Assembly (NCBI RefSeq): GCF_901875635.1
Contig: NZ_CABFMN010000160.1
Location: 1-14,274 of the forward strand
Direction of reading: 5' to 3'
Length of the DNA stretch: 14,274 nt
From: Xylophilus ampelinus
GTDB taxonomy: Bacteria; Pseudomonadota; Gammaproteobacteria; Burkholderiales; Burkholderiaceae_C
Below are positions 14,197-14,274 of the stretch, in pieces (within the stretch, counting starts at the first letter, position 1; each line of letters starts with the position of its first letter). Below the pieces are notes generated by a model. It worked only from the letters and a program-made list of their open reading frames with translations, made no database searches and was not told where the DNA came from. Position numbers and translations under genes: made by a program.

Positions 14197-14274
14197 TTAG
14201 GGAAGGTCTGAACAAGGCCGATTCGCGGATACGCTCGGCGCAACAAGTCGGCGCGTGACCAGGAAAAGCCGCTC
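14197..14274. mobile_element. End of an IS5-type insertion sequence (partial, runs off the window)
   Basis: GGAAGGTCTGAACAAG (14201-14216) closely resembles the terminal repeat of IS5-family elements; the E. coli IS5 end, as I recall it, is GGAAGGTGCGAATAAG. It is preceded by TTAG (14197-14200), which fits the YTAR target site duplicated by IS5. The remaining 58 bases contain no gene start that I can support. The transposase and opposite end must lie beyond the window. Confidence 0.68.

Noticed and set aside
1..14274. CRISPR arrays, tRNA or rRNA genes, toxin-antitoxin pairs
   Set aside because: No spaced repeat series, cloverleaf-like sequence or recognisable toxin-antitoxin gene pair was found on either strand.

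Overview
The window is a compact catabolic and transport gene cluster from a GC-rich proteobacterium. Codon usage, the LivM-LivG fusion and the type of insertion-sequence ends suggest a betaproteobacterium of the Burkholderiales (Variovorax, Bordetella, Achromobacter or Cupriavidus-like). The placement is by impression, not by a search.

Layout. Positions 1-86 look like the right end of an IS3-type element: the last 15 transposase codons plus a terminal sequence. A gene-poor stretch follows to 366. From 5029 down to 367, on the minus strand, lies a complete branched-chain-amino-acid-type (HAAT) ABC importer: periplasmic binding protein, LivH permease, a fused LivM-LivG permease/ATPase, and LivF ATPase. 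Divergent from it, on the plus strand, are a TetR-type regulator (5193-6005) and an ATZ/TRZ-type amidohydrolase (6018-7439), which ends at a strong hairpin terminator. A cyclase-family hydrolase (8306-7506, minus) and a complete fumarylacetoacetase (8432-9751, plus) are transcribed away from each other. A second unit then runs on the minus strand: cupin (13323-12769), MFS transporter (12736-11474) and a second amidohydrolase (11451-10006), closed by a textbook rho-independent terminator at 9911-9935. Divergent from it is a second TetR regulator (13470-14186). At 14201 the end of an IS5-type element begins, preceded by a TTAG target site.

How it may work together. The window holds two parallel modules, each with one TetR regulator, one amidohydrolase of the same subgroup and one transporter (ABC importer in one, MFS in the other), plus a cyclase, a fumarylacetoacetase and a cupin. 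A reasonable inference is uptake and stepwise hydrolysis of an unidentified cyclic or N-containing organic compound, with fumarylacetoacetase-type C-C cleavage at the end. The substrate cannot be read from the sequence.

The most notable non-coding signal is a repeated 16-19 bp box, TAGGTCAATCGTATAG and variants. It lies upstream of the ABC operon, the cyclase and the fumarylacetoacetase, with a weaker copy just before the first TetR gene. This links those genes into one likely regulon.
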